A DNA stretch of 37,367 nucleotides, from positions 1 through 37,367 of the forward strand of contig JALSMB010000060.1 of the NCBI GenBank assembly GCA_026988025.1, given 5' to 3'. Source of the DNA: Candidatus Altimarinota bacterium (GTDB lineage: Bacteria > Patescibacteriota > Gracilibacteria > BD1-5 > UBA6164). This document shows, piece by piece, positions 1-10,931 of the stretch (positions within the stretch are counted from its first letter, which is position 1; each line of letters begins with the position of its first letter). A model generated the notes under the pieces. The model was not told the DNA's origin and ran no database searches. It worked only from the letters and a program-made list of their open reading frames with translations. A program made the position numbers and the translations under genes.

Positions 1-2
1 CA

Positions 3-453
3 TGGTGGAGCTAGACGGATTTGAACCGACGTCCCTAAGGGCCAAAGAGATAATTCTACTATCATAGTTTATTTTAATAATAATTCATCATAAAGAATAA
101 ACAAAAAATAATGCATTATAATCTAATCTATTGATATTTAAATGAAACAAGATTAAATCAAAACCGTTTCAAATAAAACTCTAATTTATAAGTTTATAAA
201 TCTTTAAGAGTCGAAATTTTTATAAACTGTGTAACAGGCCAGTCGGCACTCATTCCTTGGAAAGGTTACTGTTGTGCAAGTTTGATTATGCAGCAACGAA
301 AGCTGGATTAAAAGCATTTTTAAATGCATTTAAACCACCTTGAATTCTAGTTTTAGCAGTTATGCTTGAATGTGTTGATTAAGGAAGTCACATACATCTC
401 CCTGATAGCATATAACTCGAGCAATTCCCTAGGTAGAAACCAAGATTAGCCCC
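3..453 (-). ncRNA. ssrA: tmRNA (transfer-messenger RNA)
   Basis: The 5' end GGGGCTA (453-447) pairs fully with the 3' TAGCTCC, followed by an encoded ACCA ending at position 3. The T arm GGTTCAAATCC is typical. The tag frame resumes at GCT (357-355) and runs 23 codons to TAA at 288-286; the tag starts AKTRIQGG and ends NPAFVAA, the hydrophobic tail expected for proteolysis. Tag glycines are GGT, and the tag stop is TAA, suited to a host where UGA cannot terminate. tmRNA rescues stalled ribosomes. The family call is certain; the exact ends are read by eye. Confidence 0.93.
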
Positions 454-462
454 AGTGTTATT

Positions 463-490
463 ATTATATTTAGAGAAAAGCTAAAGTAAA
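463..490 (-). promoter_or_regulatory. tmRNA promoter
   Basis: TTTACT (490-485), 16-base spacer, then a perfect TATAAT (468-463) about 9 bases before the tmRNA 5' end. This native promoter shows that the host sigma-70 also accepts a 16-base spacer. Confidence 0.6.
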
Positions 491-549
491 GAAATAATTA
501 GTGTATTTAATAAAAATAAGTTATAATTAGAAATATATAACTAAAAAAT

Positions 550-1293
550 ATGATTAAAATACAATATAAACATAAGCAAGAACAAATATTAATAGAAGAA
601 ATAGCTTCTAGTTCTTTTGTCACAAAAGAAATATTATGTGATATAAAGAAATATTATAATGAGTATGTTCCATATCACAATTTCTTACATGTATTACAGG
701 TGTCAAAATCTCTATTACAATTAAATCAAAAATATTTTAATATATTAGAAATTAAATCTTTATTTTTTGCAGCATTATTTCATGATGCATGACATACATG
801 ACAAGCAGATTTATTAGATGAATTTAATTCTCTAGATATTGCATTAAAAAACTTATCAGAATTTAATAATAAATTTAATATATGATTATTAGATGAAACA
901 CTTATAAGAAAAGCTATAATTTGAACAGTTTTCGCAAAAAGATGAAAATTAACTGATAGATTTGCAAAAATATTATGAGATTTAGATATATGAGTTTTAT
1001 GATGAGATTTTTTAGAATTTTGTTATTATTGATTTCCATTTTGATATGAATTATGACAATCAGAAAAAGAATATATTACAAAAACTGAGATATGATATTT
1101 TAAATACTTAATTTCTTTTAATAAGGAAATCTTACTTACAAAAGAAGTAAAAGAAATATATCCAAATATTTTTAAAAATATAAAACAATTTATAAATACT
1201 GATTTAAATCTAAAAATAGATATGATGAAAACAATAAAAGAGCAAGATATTACATATGAGGAATTTTACTTGAAATATAAAAGACAATTATAA
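550..1293 (+). CDS. HD-domain metal-dependent phosphohydrolase (COG4339-like)
   Basis: A 247-residue protein when TGA is read as Gly; with a standard code it would stop after 80 residues at FHDA. Motifs: YHNFLHVL near residue 43 and FHDAGH near 78, where the Gly of HDxGH is a TGA codon; a later Asp in ILGDLDIG fits the distal metal ligand. Proteins of this type are small HD hydrolases of mostly unknown substrate. It has no SD; a TATAAT at 522-527 would give a very short leader. It diverges from tmRNA and ends in TAA, overlapping by 6 bases the tail of the convergent gene at 1288. Family assignment is good; substrate unknown. Confidence 0.82.
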
Positions 1294-1311
1294 TTTAATA
1301 TAATTGTCTTT
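1280..1311. terminator. bidirectional hairpin terminator
   Basis: Perfect 13-bp inverted repeat AAAGACAATTATA / TATAATTGTCTTT with a 6-base loop, at the meeting ends of the HD gene and the convergent 70-codon gene. Confidence 0.6.
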
Positions 1312-1500
1312 ATTACTTATAAAAGAAAAATCTTTTTCATGCAAATGATCGATTTTCTTAAACTTTAAAACTCCTTTTTCATCATTATATTTCACATAAA
1401 GTTCATAGGTATCAGAATTTTTAATATACTTCAATCCATAATACTTTAAACTATAAACATTTACTATATTATCTTTTTTTACTTGTAAAAAATAAGACAT
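1288..1500 (-). CDS. hypothetical protein, 70 aa
   Basis: I do not recognise this protein. It is rich in Lys, Tyr and Asp, has no membrane segment, and begins MSYFLQVKK. Glycines are GGN only. It starts one base after the stop of the gene upstream (1502-1924), with GAGG six bases before the ATG inside that gene's end, so the two are translationally coupled. This SD-led start is unlike the native genes here. It ends in TAA inside the shared terminator hairpin. Confidence 0.65.
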   Translation of the reverse strand: MSYFLQVKKDNIVNVYSLKYYGLKYIKNSDTYELYVKYNDEKGVLKFKKIDHLHEKDFSFISNKDNYIKL

Positions 1501-1501
1501 T

Positions 1502-1924
1502 TTAAACCTCTTCTAAAATATTACTAATTATGATATAATCTGATTTAACATAATCAAAAACCCTCTCTACAGCAAAAGCTAAATTATTATTTAGCAATTT
1601 TCTAAAATATGAATTTACTTTTGATATATTTGAAGTTGTAATGAAAAAATCAGCTTCCACATAAAATGTATTTTTTTTATCATCTAGAGATGTAAATAAA
1701 TAATAATATGGTGGATTATCAATTATCTCCTCTATATTATCTTCTTGTCTATCATCCTCAAAACTATACTCTAGAATAAAAAGTTTATCTAATGATTTTA
1801 ATATATTTGTATAATGTTCATATCTAGTATCAGATACTCCACAATCTTTTTCAAATTTATCTAAATCAATAGAATTTCTTCTAGACTCGATAACTTCCTT
1901 AATTTTTTTTAAACTACAAGACAT
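1502..1924 (-). CDS. hypothetical protein, 140 aa
   Basis: I do not recognise this protein. It is soluble and acidic, with no TM segment or obvious catalytic motif; it begins MSCSLKKIKEVIESRR and has a possible helical N-terminal half. There is no in-frame TGA, and glycine is GGA. It has a strong SD (GGGAGG at 1937-1932) and a TTGACT-N16-TAATAT promoter just beyond the uvrB terminator. Both signals match the 13-25 kb island and differ from its neighbours, so it and its partner at 1288-1500 are probably an acquired two-gene unit. Confidence 0.7.
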   Translation of the reverse strand: MSCSLKKIKEVIESRRNSIDLDKFEKDCGVSDTRYEHYTNILKSLDKLFILEYSFEDDRQEDNIEEIIDNPPYYYLFTSLDDKKNTFYVEADFFITTSNISKVNSYFRKLLNNNLAFAVERVFDYVKSDYIIISNILEEV

Positions 1925-1963
1925 AGTTACACCTCCCTATTTTGTTTTTATTTTTGCTTTAAT

Positions 1964-1991
1964 ATATTACAATGTATTCTATGAAAGTCAA
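1964..1991 (-). promoter_or_regulatory. promoter of the two-gene foreign unit
   Basis: TTGACT (1991-1986), 16-base spacer, TAATAT (1969-1964). The same -35 hexamer and spacer recur in the big island. It lies directly after the T-run of the uvrB terminator. Confidence 0.6.
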
Positions 1992-2026
1992 TAAAAAAAA
2001 TAGTTCAAAATTGGACTATTTTTTTC
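1992..2026 (-). terminator. uvrB terminator
   Basis: Hairpin AATAGTCC / GAACTATT extended by an A-tract on one side and a T-tract on the other, right at the uvrB stop codon. Confidence 0.7.
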
Positions 2027-4139
2027 ATTTTTTTAAATCAATAATTGCATCTCTTAATTCAGCTGCTTTTTCAAATTCCATATTTGCTGAAGCAATATCC
2101 ATTTCTAATTCTAATTTAGATAATTCTTTTTCAACTGATTTTCTATCTAACATACTATAATCTCTTTTTGTTTTATTAGATTTTAATCACATGTCTTTTA
2201 TTTCAGAATATACTGTTTTTGGAGTAATTCAGTTTTCTTTATTGTATTTATCTTGTAAGTTTCTTCTATAATAAGTTAAATCGATTGCTTTTCTCATAGC
2301 TTCTGAAACTATCAATCATTCATCATTACATAGTTTACCATTATCCAATCTAAGCAATCAGTCTTCTTCCCTATTTAGTTTACTTAAATCAGTCTTTTTT
2401 AATTGTTCTGAATACATATATACTTTACCATTTTCATTTCTAGCAGCTCTTCATATGATTTGAATAAGTGCTGAAGTAGACCTAAGAAAACCTTGTTTAT
2501 CTGCATCTAATATACATATTTTACTTACTTCTGGTAAATCTAATCATTCTCTTAATAAATTTACTCAAACTATTACATCTATTTTTCATTCTCTTAATTC
2601 TTTTAAAGTTTCAAGCCTCTCTAATGTTTCAATTTCACTATGTAAATATTTAACTTTTATTCAATTTTCAAGTAAATAATCTGTTAATTCTTCACTTGAT
2701 CTTTTAGTAATTGTAGTAATTAAAATTCTTTCATTATTATCAATGACATCAGAAATATTTTTCATGATATCATCTATCATAAATTCCATTGGTTTTTGTA
2801 TAATTTCTGGATCAAGTAATCATGTTGGTCTCATCATTTGAGGAATAACTCTACATTGTTTACTAGATTTCCAGATTCAATCTTTTATAGGGTCAAAATT
2901 TAAAAAAACATCTGGATTATCACAACTAGATTCAATATCATATTTTCATGGAGTTGCAGAAACAGAAACTACATTTGAAAACTTTGCCTCAAATTCTTCA
3001 AATTTAAGTGGTCTATTATCCATAGCACTTGGTAATCTAAATCAGTTTTCTACAAGATTTGTTTTTCTAGCTCTATCTCAAGCATACATTCATCCTATTT
3101 GAGAAAAAGTCATATGAGATTCATCTACTAAACATAAAAAATCTTTACCAAAGTAATCCATAAGAGTTGCAGGTGGAGATCAAGCTTTTCTACCATCTAA
3201 ATAACTAGAATAATTTTCAATTCAGTTTACATAACCAACCTCAGCCATCATTTCTAAATCATATTCTACCTTGGTTTTTAATCTCTCATATTTCAATACA
3301 TCTCAAATATCTTCTTTAAAATATTTAAGTCTTGCATCGAGTTCCTTTTTAATTTCTGGAATTATTTCTAATATTCTATCTTTTGTAGTAACTGTATGTT
3401 TAGCTGGAAATATTTTAGCTGATTGCATATAATCATATACTTCTCATGTTAAATAATTTCTTGAACTAATTTGACTAACCTCATTTCACCAAAATTCAAT
3501 AGTAATTACTGTCTCACTACTAGATGGATATATTTCAAGCACATCTCACATTACCATAAAATTACCAGGTTTAAAATCACTAGCAGCTCTTCTATATTGT
3601 ATAGCTACTAATTTTTTAAGTAAATCTTCAATAATATATTCTTTTCAAACTTCTATATCAAAAACTTGTTCTGTATAAAGTGCTATATCTCAAATACCAT
3701 AAATACATGAAACAGATGCAACTATAACTACATCTTTTCTAGTAAGTAAATCTTGGGTTGCAGCATGTCTCAATCTATCAATTTCTTCGTTAATCGTTGC
3801 TTCTTTTTCTATATATGTATCAGTTTTAGCAACATAAGCTTCAGGTTGATAATAATCATAATATGATACAAAATAATGCACTGCGTTATCAGGAAAAAAA
3901 TCTTTAAATTCTTGAGCTAATTGAGCAGCTAATGTTTTATTATGAGCAATAATTAAAGTTGGTTTATTTATTTCCTTTATAACATTTGCCATAGTAAAGG
4001 TTTTACCACTTCAAGTCACTCACCAAAGTGTTTGAAATTTTTCTCAATCAGCTATATTTTGTGTAATTTCAGTAATTGCATTTGCTTGGTCAGGACTTGG
4101 AGAATATTTTGATTGTAGATTAAATAATTGTTTAGTCAT
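2016..4139 (-). CDS. uvrB: UvrABC nucleotide excision repair subunit B
   Basis: UvrB is the DNA-loading helicase-like subunit of nucleotide excision repair. At 707 residues it is slightly longer than the usual 660-680. Walker A GVTGSGKTFT lies near residue 40 with two of its three glycines encoded by TGA; the damage-verification region ([12 protein letters not shown]) and [11 protein letters not shown] follow; the C-terminal UVR motif ([11 protein letters not shown]) for UvrA/UvrC contact is present. The start MTKQLF at 4139 has no SD, as in the other native genes. It ends in TAG. A standard code shows only a 100-residue fragment, so the recoding matters here. Confidence 0.97.
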
Positions 4140-4202
4140 TTCTTATATTTTTTATTGTTTTAAACATTCTTTTTATTATATTTAATAATATTAAAAAACA
4201 AA

Positions 4203-4230
4203 ATAAAACTAAACATAAGTTTAGTTTTAT
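4203..4230 (-). terminator. terminator of the amidase-SpoIID gene
   Basis: Perfect 12-bp inverted repeat ATAAAACTAAAC / GTTTAGTTTTAT, loop ATAA, overlapping the stop codon, then a T-rich tract on the minus strand. Confidence 0.65.
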
Positions 4231-6104
4231 AAAACATCAACACCTTTTAAAAAGTATTTAATTATCATATCGTAAGTCCATCACCTATCAGTAAAATAAC
4301 TCACTCATTTTCATGAGATTCATACTCAATGTCATTTTTTACTTAATCAAATACTTCATTTATCAATTACAGATTGTAAATATGGATATTTTTTAGATTC
4401 TTTACTACATATATTATCTCAATATTTTATTCTACAATATTCATAAAAACTCACTGTATTTCAATTACTATTACTAAAATACCAAGGTTTAATTAATTTT
4501 CAATTATATGTAATAATTTGTCTTTTTGTATCATTAACTATTTTATTTACATTAGGACTTCTTTGTTCTAATCAATATCATAAATATTTTTGAAAAACAT
4601 TTGAATCATCTATTCAATCATAAAATTCTCACGGAAATTTTCTATCTTTTGTTATATACCAATTAGCATAACTTCTAGCAGCTATAATAATAGTTTTAAT
4701 TTTTTCTATATTTTCAAAATCACTAACTTCTCATAGTCATTTTAAATAATCTTCTATATTTAAAGAATTCACAACAACTAATTCATTATTTTTAACATAT
4801 ACTATTAAATCTCATCTAAAGGTATTATCATTAAATTTTCATTTTTTATCCCATAATGGTTTTCTATTCCAAGAAGTAATTTGTAAAATAGTACTTTGAT
4901 ATTTTTTAGGTATTTTTAAAATAGTATATTTATATCATTTAATTTCAATTTTATTTCAACTTCTTTTAATCTTAAATAAAGCTCTTCAAGATTTAATTGT
5001 AATATTGTTTTTATCAGGATAAGATAATTTAATTTTAATATTTTTTTCACTAACATTAAAAGAAGATTTTATAGTGTTATAATTATTTTTATAACTAAAA
5101 TAACCTAACAATAAATCTTTTAATTCAGCATTTTTTTTATTATATGATTCATCTAAACTAGATTCTATATTAGCTAAAATCTCTATCAATTTATTGTCAC
5201 TAAACTTCCTTAATTTAACATAAATTCTTTTTCTATATAATTTTTTAACAAATACAGGGTCTTTTAAAAGTTCAATTCTAAGTTGATTTATTTGAGAATA
5301 AAGAGCATCTCATGGGCAACTTGTATGTCAAGCATCTCTATGTCAAACTATTGGATATAAATATTTAGTTGTAAGTGGTTGTTTACAATCATTTCATATG
5401 CATTCTTCATGGAAATATGTCTTTTCTGTTAAATCAATGTCGTATTTTTTTATTAAAAATTGTGTTAATTGCTTTAATGAATTATATTGTTTATCATTTA
5501 TTTTATCAACAGAATAATCTCACATTAATGCAATTCAAACTGATCACATATTATTCCATTTATTATGAGCTCATACAACATAATCTCATCAAGCCCTTCA
5601 TTCAAAAATCTCTCAATTTTTTCAAATAAGAAAATTGTATCATATATCTCACCATTCCCTTGTTAAAGCATGAAATTTATAAATACTATTTATAGATTCA
5701 AAAGGATTATCATAATTTGTATCAGTATGATGTATAACAATAGCATTTATTTTTTTAACCTTAGTAATCGGCCAAGCTAATTTTTTTCAATTTTCATATT
5801 TATTTACAGATTCAACTTTTATATACTCTCAATAATCATTTAATAAAATATTTTTCATATTTTTTAATTTTTCACTTCTTAATTTCTGTCTTAATATTTC
5901 TTCTTTTGTGTGTTCTATTTCTCTATATTTAATTGCATTTTCTGACCATTTTTTAAAAATATTTTGCCATTCTTCTCATTCAACAAATCTATAATTTTCA
6001 TTAGCTCACCACTCTTCCCTAGATATAATTTTTATATCATTTGATCAAAAAACTGATGGATATAAAAAGAAAACTAAAAAAAGTATGTAAAATATTTTTA
6101 TCAT
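4227..6104 (-). CDS. secreted N-acetylmuramoyl-L-alanine amidase fused to a SpoIID/LytB domain
   Basis: A 625-residue exported cell-wall enzyme. Residues 1-20 are a signal peptide. ISREEWGA then opens a PGRP/Amidase_2 domain with the zinc-site signatures VIHHTD, GYNFLIG and GHRDAGHTSCPGD; this class cleaves the lactyl-peptide bond of peptidoglycan. The C-terminal third is SpoIID-like: NIEDYLKWLGEV, TIIIAARSYA and the end signature GHGVGISGKGVSYFTDRG, where most glycines are TGA. SpoIID-family proteins cut glycan strands or activate amidases. It has no SD. It diverges from the coiled-coil gene at 6155 across a 50-base gap, so the two may share regulation. The two-domain fusion could digest self or partner-cell wall. 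Confidence 0.9.
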
Positions 6105-6154
6105 TTGGCTTTTTATGGTAAAATATAAATATATTACAAATAAATATTGCTTAT

Positions 6155-6994
6155 ATGTCAAAACAAATAAACAAATTTCTTGCAAAAGTATTACTACTAA
6201 GTACGTTAATAGTGGTTGTTTTTAATATATGAGATAATCTCATAAATGCAAATTCAAACAAAACTGAAACTTTAGTAAATACTGAAAATTATACTAACTT
6301 TAAGTGAGTTAATAATAATTCTTTAGGAAAAATTTGAGTAGCAATTACTACAAATGTATGAATTCAATATAAAAAAAGATGAGAAATACCTGCTACTATT
6401 TATAAAGATATATTTTCAGTTAATGAAATATTAAAAAATCAAATATCTGCAAACAAAGAATTAATATGAGCTAATATGATAGCTATTGAGGAATATAAAA
6501 ATATTTTAAAAACAAATGTAAAACAATTAATTGATTCAAGTTATGATAAACCAAGAACTTTAGATGCTTTTATTGATCAATTAGAATACAGATACACAAT
6601 AAATAATAAAAATATACAAACATTAAATCAACAAAAAACAGTTTTTACGAATAACATGACATCTGTGAATTCTAAAATAGATTCTCTTAAATTAAAAATT
6701 GAAAAAGATTTTTCTGAAAACAATTCATCAGAAAGTTTAGTTAATATTGATAATTACTTAGAATTGAAAAAACAATATTACTATTCAAGAACATATATCG
6801 TTTATATAAATCATTTTTTAAGTGAATATAATTATTTAAACAAATACAATAAACTATTGTTAGATACACTTATTAATAATAAAGATGCTTTAATTAAAAA
6901 TGCATATGTGGTAATTCCTGATTCTTGATCAACATTATTGAAAAAATTTGATTTAATATATGATGAAAATCAATATAAAAGTATAAAAAAATAA
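6155..6994 (+). CDS. membrane-anchored coiled-coil protein of unknown function
   Basis: 279 residues with TGA as Gly. Residues 9-27 form one hydrophobic helix (signal anchor or uncleaved signal peptide); the rest is very rich in Lys, Asn, Leu and Ile with heptad-like stretches (TLNQQKTVFTNNMTSVNSKI region), suggesting a long coiled coil outside the cell. No enzyme motif is visible. It has no SD. It diverges from the wall-amidase gene, so a role as an envelope tether or hydrolase partner is a guess. It stops at TAA inside the shared terminator stem. Confidence 0.8.
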
Positions 6995-7017
6995 TAACCA
7001 TAGGTTATTATTTTTTT
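6985..7017. terminator. bidirectional terminator
   Basis: Perfect 15-bp inverted repeat (AAAAAAATAATAACC / GGTTATTATTTTTTT, loop ATA) between convergent genes; it carries the stop codons of both. Confidence 0.7.
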
Positions 7018-8080
7018 ATACAGTTATAAATGGAGCAAATACTAATCTATTGTTTTCATTGTTAACAAACTCATCTTTTAAAAAATCTAGATTTAATTCA
7101 CTTCTATACCCAGAATTTCACCTTTGAATCATATTATATCAAACTGTTTTTATTTTATATGATACGTCATACCTATCACAAGTTCTAGAACATATATCAT
7201 CGGTTGTATACATTCATCTACTAGGGTTTTCAATAGCACTTGTATCACAAAGTCTTCATGTAAAAATTAAAGCCCAAGGATAATATAAATCTATTCAAAC
7301 CTCAGAATTATTTTTAAATAAATCTTCTCTTTTTTCCATGTAATCTAATGCTACTCTTTTAATTCAATATTTATTTAAAAAATTTTTAAATAAATCTAAA
7401 CTGACCTCTGAAGAATTATAAAATTTCATTTGTCACTTAACTATTTCTTCTCTAAGTTTTAATTTTTCTTGTTCTGATTTATTTTTAATCAATTCTCAAG
7501 CAGGATGGGCTTCATATCAATAAGTATCAATTAAAGGAGTTTTTAATATTTTATGAATAAGTCTACCAAAATTTATTTTTAAATTAGTATATTTAGTAGT
7601 TAATAGTCTTAATACTCCTAAATCATTTACAACTATTTCAATAGGATTTTTAATATTTAATCAATTTAAATATTCTAATGACTCATTTAATCTTTCCATC
7701 ATTTTATTACCGACATATGGTGTAACAAAAGTAAAAGTTCTAATTTTATGAGGAGGAAAATTTTTATTAAATTCTTTAAATTTTTCTACTGCTTCCACTA
7801 TTTCTATTTTTGTAGGAACTAAATATTCACAATTATCACTTCAGTAGTAAATTCAAGAAATTTTATTAAAATATTCAGGTCCGAATCTCTTTTTTATTTC
7901 TCTAATAGCCATAAAATTAACCTCATATTGTGGGCTTATATTTTCAGCTAATTCTCAAGGAAAATTTTGCATAAAAAATCCAGCAAGTTCTCTATCAGCT
8001 TTTCACTGAGATAATAACTTACCATTATTTAATAACTCAAAATATTCTAAATTTGTTCAAATATGTATATATAGTTGCAT
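7016..8080 (-). CDS. peptidase U32-family protein, UbiV-like (tentative)
   Basis: 354 residues. The segment IEIVVNDLGVLRLL near residue 155 matches the conserved VNDxGVLxLL strand of U32-family proteins such as UbiV/YhbV. Four cysteines, near residues 84, 278, 297 and 301, end in a CxxxC pair and could hold a [4Fe-4S] cluster as in UbiU/UbiV; the gap before the last pair is longer than I remember for UbiV. Known relatives act in O2-independent hydroxylation of ubiquinone or in RNA modification. It is the last gene of the metG operon, 9 bases from its neighbour, with no SD. Superfamily is fairly likely; the exact role is open. Confidence 0.6.
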
Positions 8081-8089
8081 TAATAGTTT

Positions 8090-8491
8090 TTAATAAACAA
8101 AATCGACTTTAACTACTTTATTTCAGAATTTTTCTGAAATTTCTCATTCCCTGATTGAAACTACTTCATCGAAATCCTCAAATCTCTCTATAATTTCTTC
8201 GAAATCGACTTGTTCTCATTCATATGTAGCAATTTCATATACTCATTCTTCATAAGTATCATTAATAATCTCTATTTTATCTTCACTTGAAACTGAAATA
8301 TCATAAGATTTTAAATCTCATAACTTATCTTCAATCATATCAATAATTTCAGCAGTAGAATTTAGTTCCGTATCACCAAAAATAAACATAATTTTATCTC
8401 AAGTTTTAGATAAATTAGCAACATAATCAAAATCGAGTCCTGATATAACTTTATTTCAATTTAATATAATATTTCATGCAAAAGTGTTCAT
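8090..8491 (-). CDS. hypothetical acidic protein, 133 aa
   Basis: I do not recognise a family. It is soluble and very acidic (many Glu and Asp, with VDFEEIIERFEDFDEVV near the C-terminus), with no TM segment. Several glycines are TGA, so it is native coding. It lies 3 bases from the ArsC-family gene and 9 bases from the U32-like gene in the same operon, with no SD. The alternating hydrophobic and acidic strands would suit a small alpha/beta fold, but that is speculation. Confidence 0.7.
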
Positions 8492-8494
8492 ATT

Positions 8495-8842
8495 TTATTT
8501 TTTAAATATATTTAATAAATTTTCTGTTGGTCTCCCTATAAAAGCTTTTTTTTCATCATAAATAATAGGTCTTTCCATTAATTTAGGATGTTTTCACATA
8601 GCTTTTAATATTTCTTCATCACTAGAATCTTTAGTTAATCAAAGTTCCTTAAATTCTTTTTCTTTTGTTCTAGTAAAATCAATAGCCTTTAATCAAAGTT
8701 TATCTTTTAAATCAACAAGCTCATTATAATCAAGAGGTCATTGTACATAATTTCTTAATGTAAAACTTTTTCAACTATCTTTTATAGCTTTTAATCAATC
8801 TCTAGATTTACTGCATCTAGGATTATGTAAAAATATTCTCAT
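8495..8842 (-). CDS. ArsC/Spx-family thioredoxin-fold protein
   Basis: 115 residues. It starts MRIFLHNPRCSKSR, with the single active cysteine at residue 9 or 10 as in glutaredoxin-dependent arsenate reductases; HPKLMERPIIYD and AFIGRPTENL near the end are the family's substrate-side signatures. The same fold includes YffB and the regulator Spx; the Cys-x-x-Ser active site and the RP-I motif favour an ArsC/YffB-type reductase over Spx (CxxC). TGA supplies several glycines. It is an operon member with 3-base gaps. Confidence 0.85.
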
Positions 8843-8845
8843 AAT

Positions 8846-10051
8846 TTATTTGTTAAAAATTATTTCTTTTAAAGTATTAACTATTTTCTTTTTTGAATGC
8901 TTATAAAAACTTTTTTTTGATAATAAATCTGTTTCTATAACTTTTACTTTTCTTCTAACTAAATCTTCTTTTTCTCATTTTGATAAATATAAAAAATCTC
9001 ATCATTTTATAGATATGTCATTTTTAAATTCTTTTAACTGGCTTTCATTTAATTTCAATTTCTTATTATTTAAAACAAAATAATCAATTCTTTTTCATAA
9101 AAATCTTTCTATTTTATTTATAAAATCAAGTTGAGTTAATCCAGTTGTTTCTCATCATTTGTTTGTAGAATTTCATATATATATAACTTTAGCTTTAGAA
9201 TCTCTAATAGATTCTTTTACTCATCATATTATAAAATTTGAAATAAGTGATGTAAATAAGTCTCATGGTCAAATTATAATATAATCAGAATTAATTATTG
9301 CTTCATGTACTTGTTTATTATGATTAGCATCAATAGAACAATCATTTAATTCTAAATCAGCTATTCATGAATTATAATCAACTACATTAGAAATTCTATC
9401 TTGATTTTTTATAACCTCACCATTTCACAAAATAGCTTTAATATAAGCTCTTTTGGTAGTAACTGGTATTATTTTTCAATTAACTTCTAATAAATTATGC
9501 ATAAAAGCGATCATTTTATCATAATCTTTATCCAGATTATAATATAATGAAGCCATTAAAATATTTCAAAACTTATGTCATTTTAAGCTTGCTTCTAAAG
9601 GAAGTTTAAACTTAAAAATATTTTTACATTTTCTATCTATATTTTCATATAAATTTCATGAACAAAAGTCTATAAATTTTTTTAATTCATCTTTTAACTC
9701 TCATCCTCTTCAAAAAAATAATAATTCTTTATTTACTTGTTTAAATAGATCTAATATAGTAAAATTTTTAATATTTTCTTCATTTAAAAAAGTATATTCA
9801 AATACTAATTTAAAATAATCTCTATATTTTGAATTAGATAAAGAAAATAAACATCTTCTTAAATCTCAAGGTGGTGGTAAATGCAAACCTAACTCATCTT
9901 CGAAACTTTTCATAAGCATTCATGTTGTCCTTCAATCATCACTCATAGATACAATTGAAGAAATATCTATATCATTTGAAAGTTCAGTAAAAAGTCCATC
10001 AAGTAAATTTGATTGACCATTTCATCATCATATAGTAGTTATTTTAAACAT
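8846..10051 (-). CDS. CofD/YvcK (UPF0052) family protein
   Basis: 401 residues. The N-terminal nucleotide-type loop ITTIGGGNGQSNLL has three consecutive TGA codons for GGG. VSMSDDGRTTG and LPPPGDLRRCL are the hallmark motifs of the CofD/YvcK family, and IIGPGDLFTSL occurs later. CofD makes a phospholactyl coenzyme F420 precursor, whereas YvcK binds UDP-sugars and affects cell-wall metabolism. Its place next to galU and a glucose-6-phosphate isomerase favours the YvcK-like sugar-nucleotide role. Intergenic gap 1 base; no SD. Confidence 0.87.
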
Positions 10052-10052
10052 A

Positions 10053-10928
10053 TTATTTTAAATCTAAATCTTTTAAAAATTTACTGAATTCTTCTTTTAA
10101 ATCATCTCTTTTTAATGCAAATGAAACAACAGCTTTTAAAAATCATAGTTTACTTCAAGTATCATATCTGGTTCATTTTATATTTAATCAATAAATATCT
10201 CTCTTTTTTCTCATTAATTCAAAAGCATCTGCAAGTCTTATTTCTCAATCTCATGATCAGGATTCAGACTTTTCTAAATATTTAAATATTTCTGAAGTTA
10301 AAACATATTTTCAAATAACTCAATGTCTAGATTTTGTTTCATTTGATTTTGGTTTTTCTAAAAACTTATCTACTTTAAACTCATTTTCATCACAAGAATT
10401 AGTTTCAATAACTCAATAACTAGAAACTTCTTCATCAGATACATCAACAGTTGCAATTACTGGATTTCATTTCTTTTTAAAACTTTCAACTAATTGACTA
10501 GCAGCAGAAACTTCATGATCAACTAAATCATCTCAAAAAAGTACTAAAAATGGATCATCTCAAATAAGATTTTTTGTTCTTAGTATAGCATCTCAATCTC
10601 ATTTTGGATAAGGTTGTCTAATATAACAAATATTAGCCATAGTATTTAAACCTTTTACCTTTTTAAGATAATCAAATTTTCATGATTTATCTAGTCTATC
10701 TTCAAGCTCAGGATTAGAATCAAAATGATCTTCGATAGCTCTTTTACTTCTTCAAGTTACAATTATTATATCAGTACATCATGCCGAGATAGCTTCTTCT
10801 ACAAGCATTTGCATAACTGGTTTATCTATAATTGGAAACATTTCTTTAGGAAGAGCTTTCGTTGCAGGTAAAAATCTAGTTCACATTCATGCAGCTGGAA
10901 TTACACATTTTGTTATTTTTCTAGACAT
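10053..10928 (-). CDS. galU: UTP--glucose-1-phosphate uridylyltransferase
   Basis: 291 residues, the usual GalU length. It makes UDP-glucose from UTP and glucose-1-phosphate. The nucleotide-binding start [22 protein letters not shown] is intact with two TGA glycines; LVLFGDDLVDHE holds the metal-binding Asp pair, and FLEKPK and RYDTGSKLGFLKA are the family's C-terminal signatures. It lies between the cupin-type glucose-6-phosphate isomerase and the YvcK-like gene with 1- to 3-base gaps, so this operon routes sugar phosphate to UDP-sugars. No SD. Confidence 0.95.
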
Positions 10929-10931
10929 TTT

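Noticed and set aside
550..1293. UGA as tryptophan (Mycoplasma-type code)
   Set aside because: TGA falls on invariant glycines (HDxGH, TVGYGD, GSGKT, KTG, GGGKDS), and TGG is still used for Trp.
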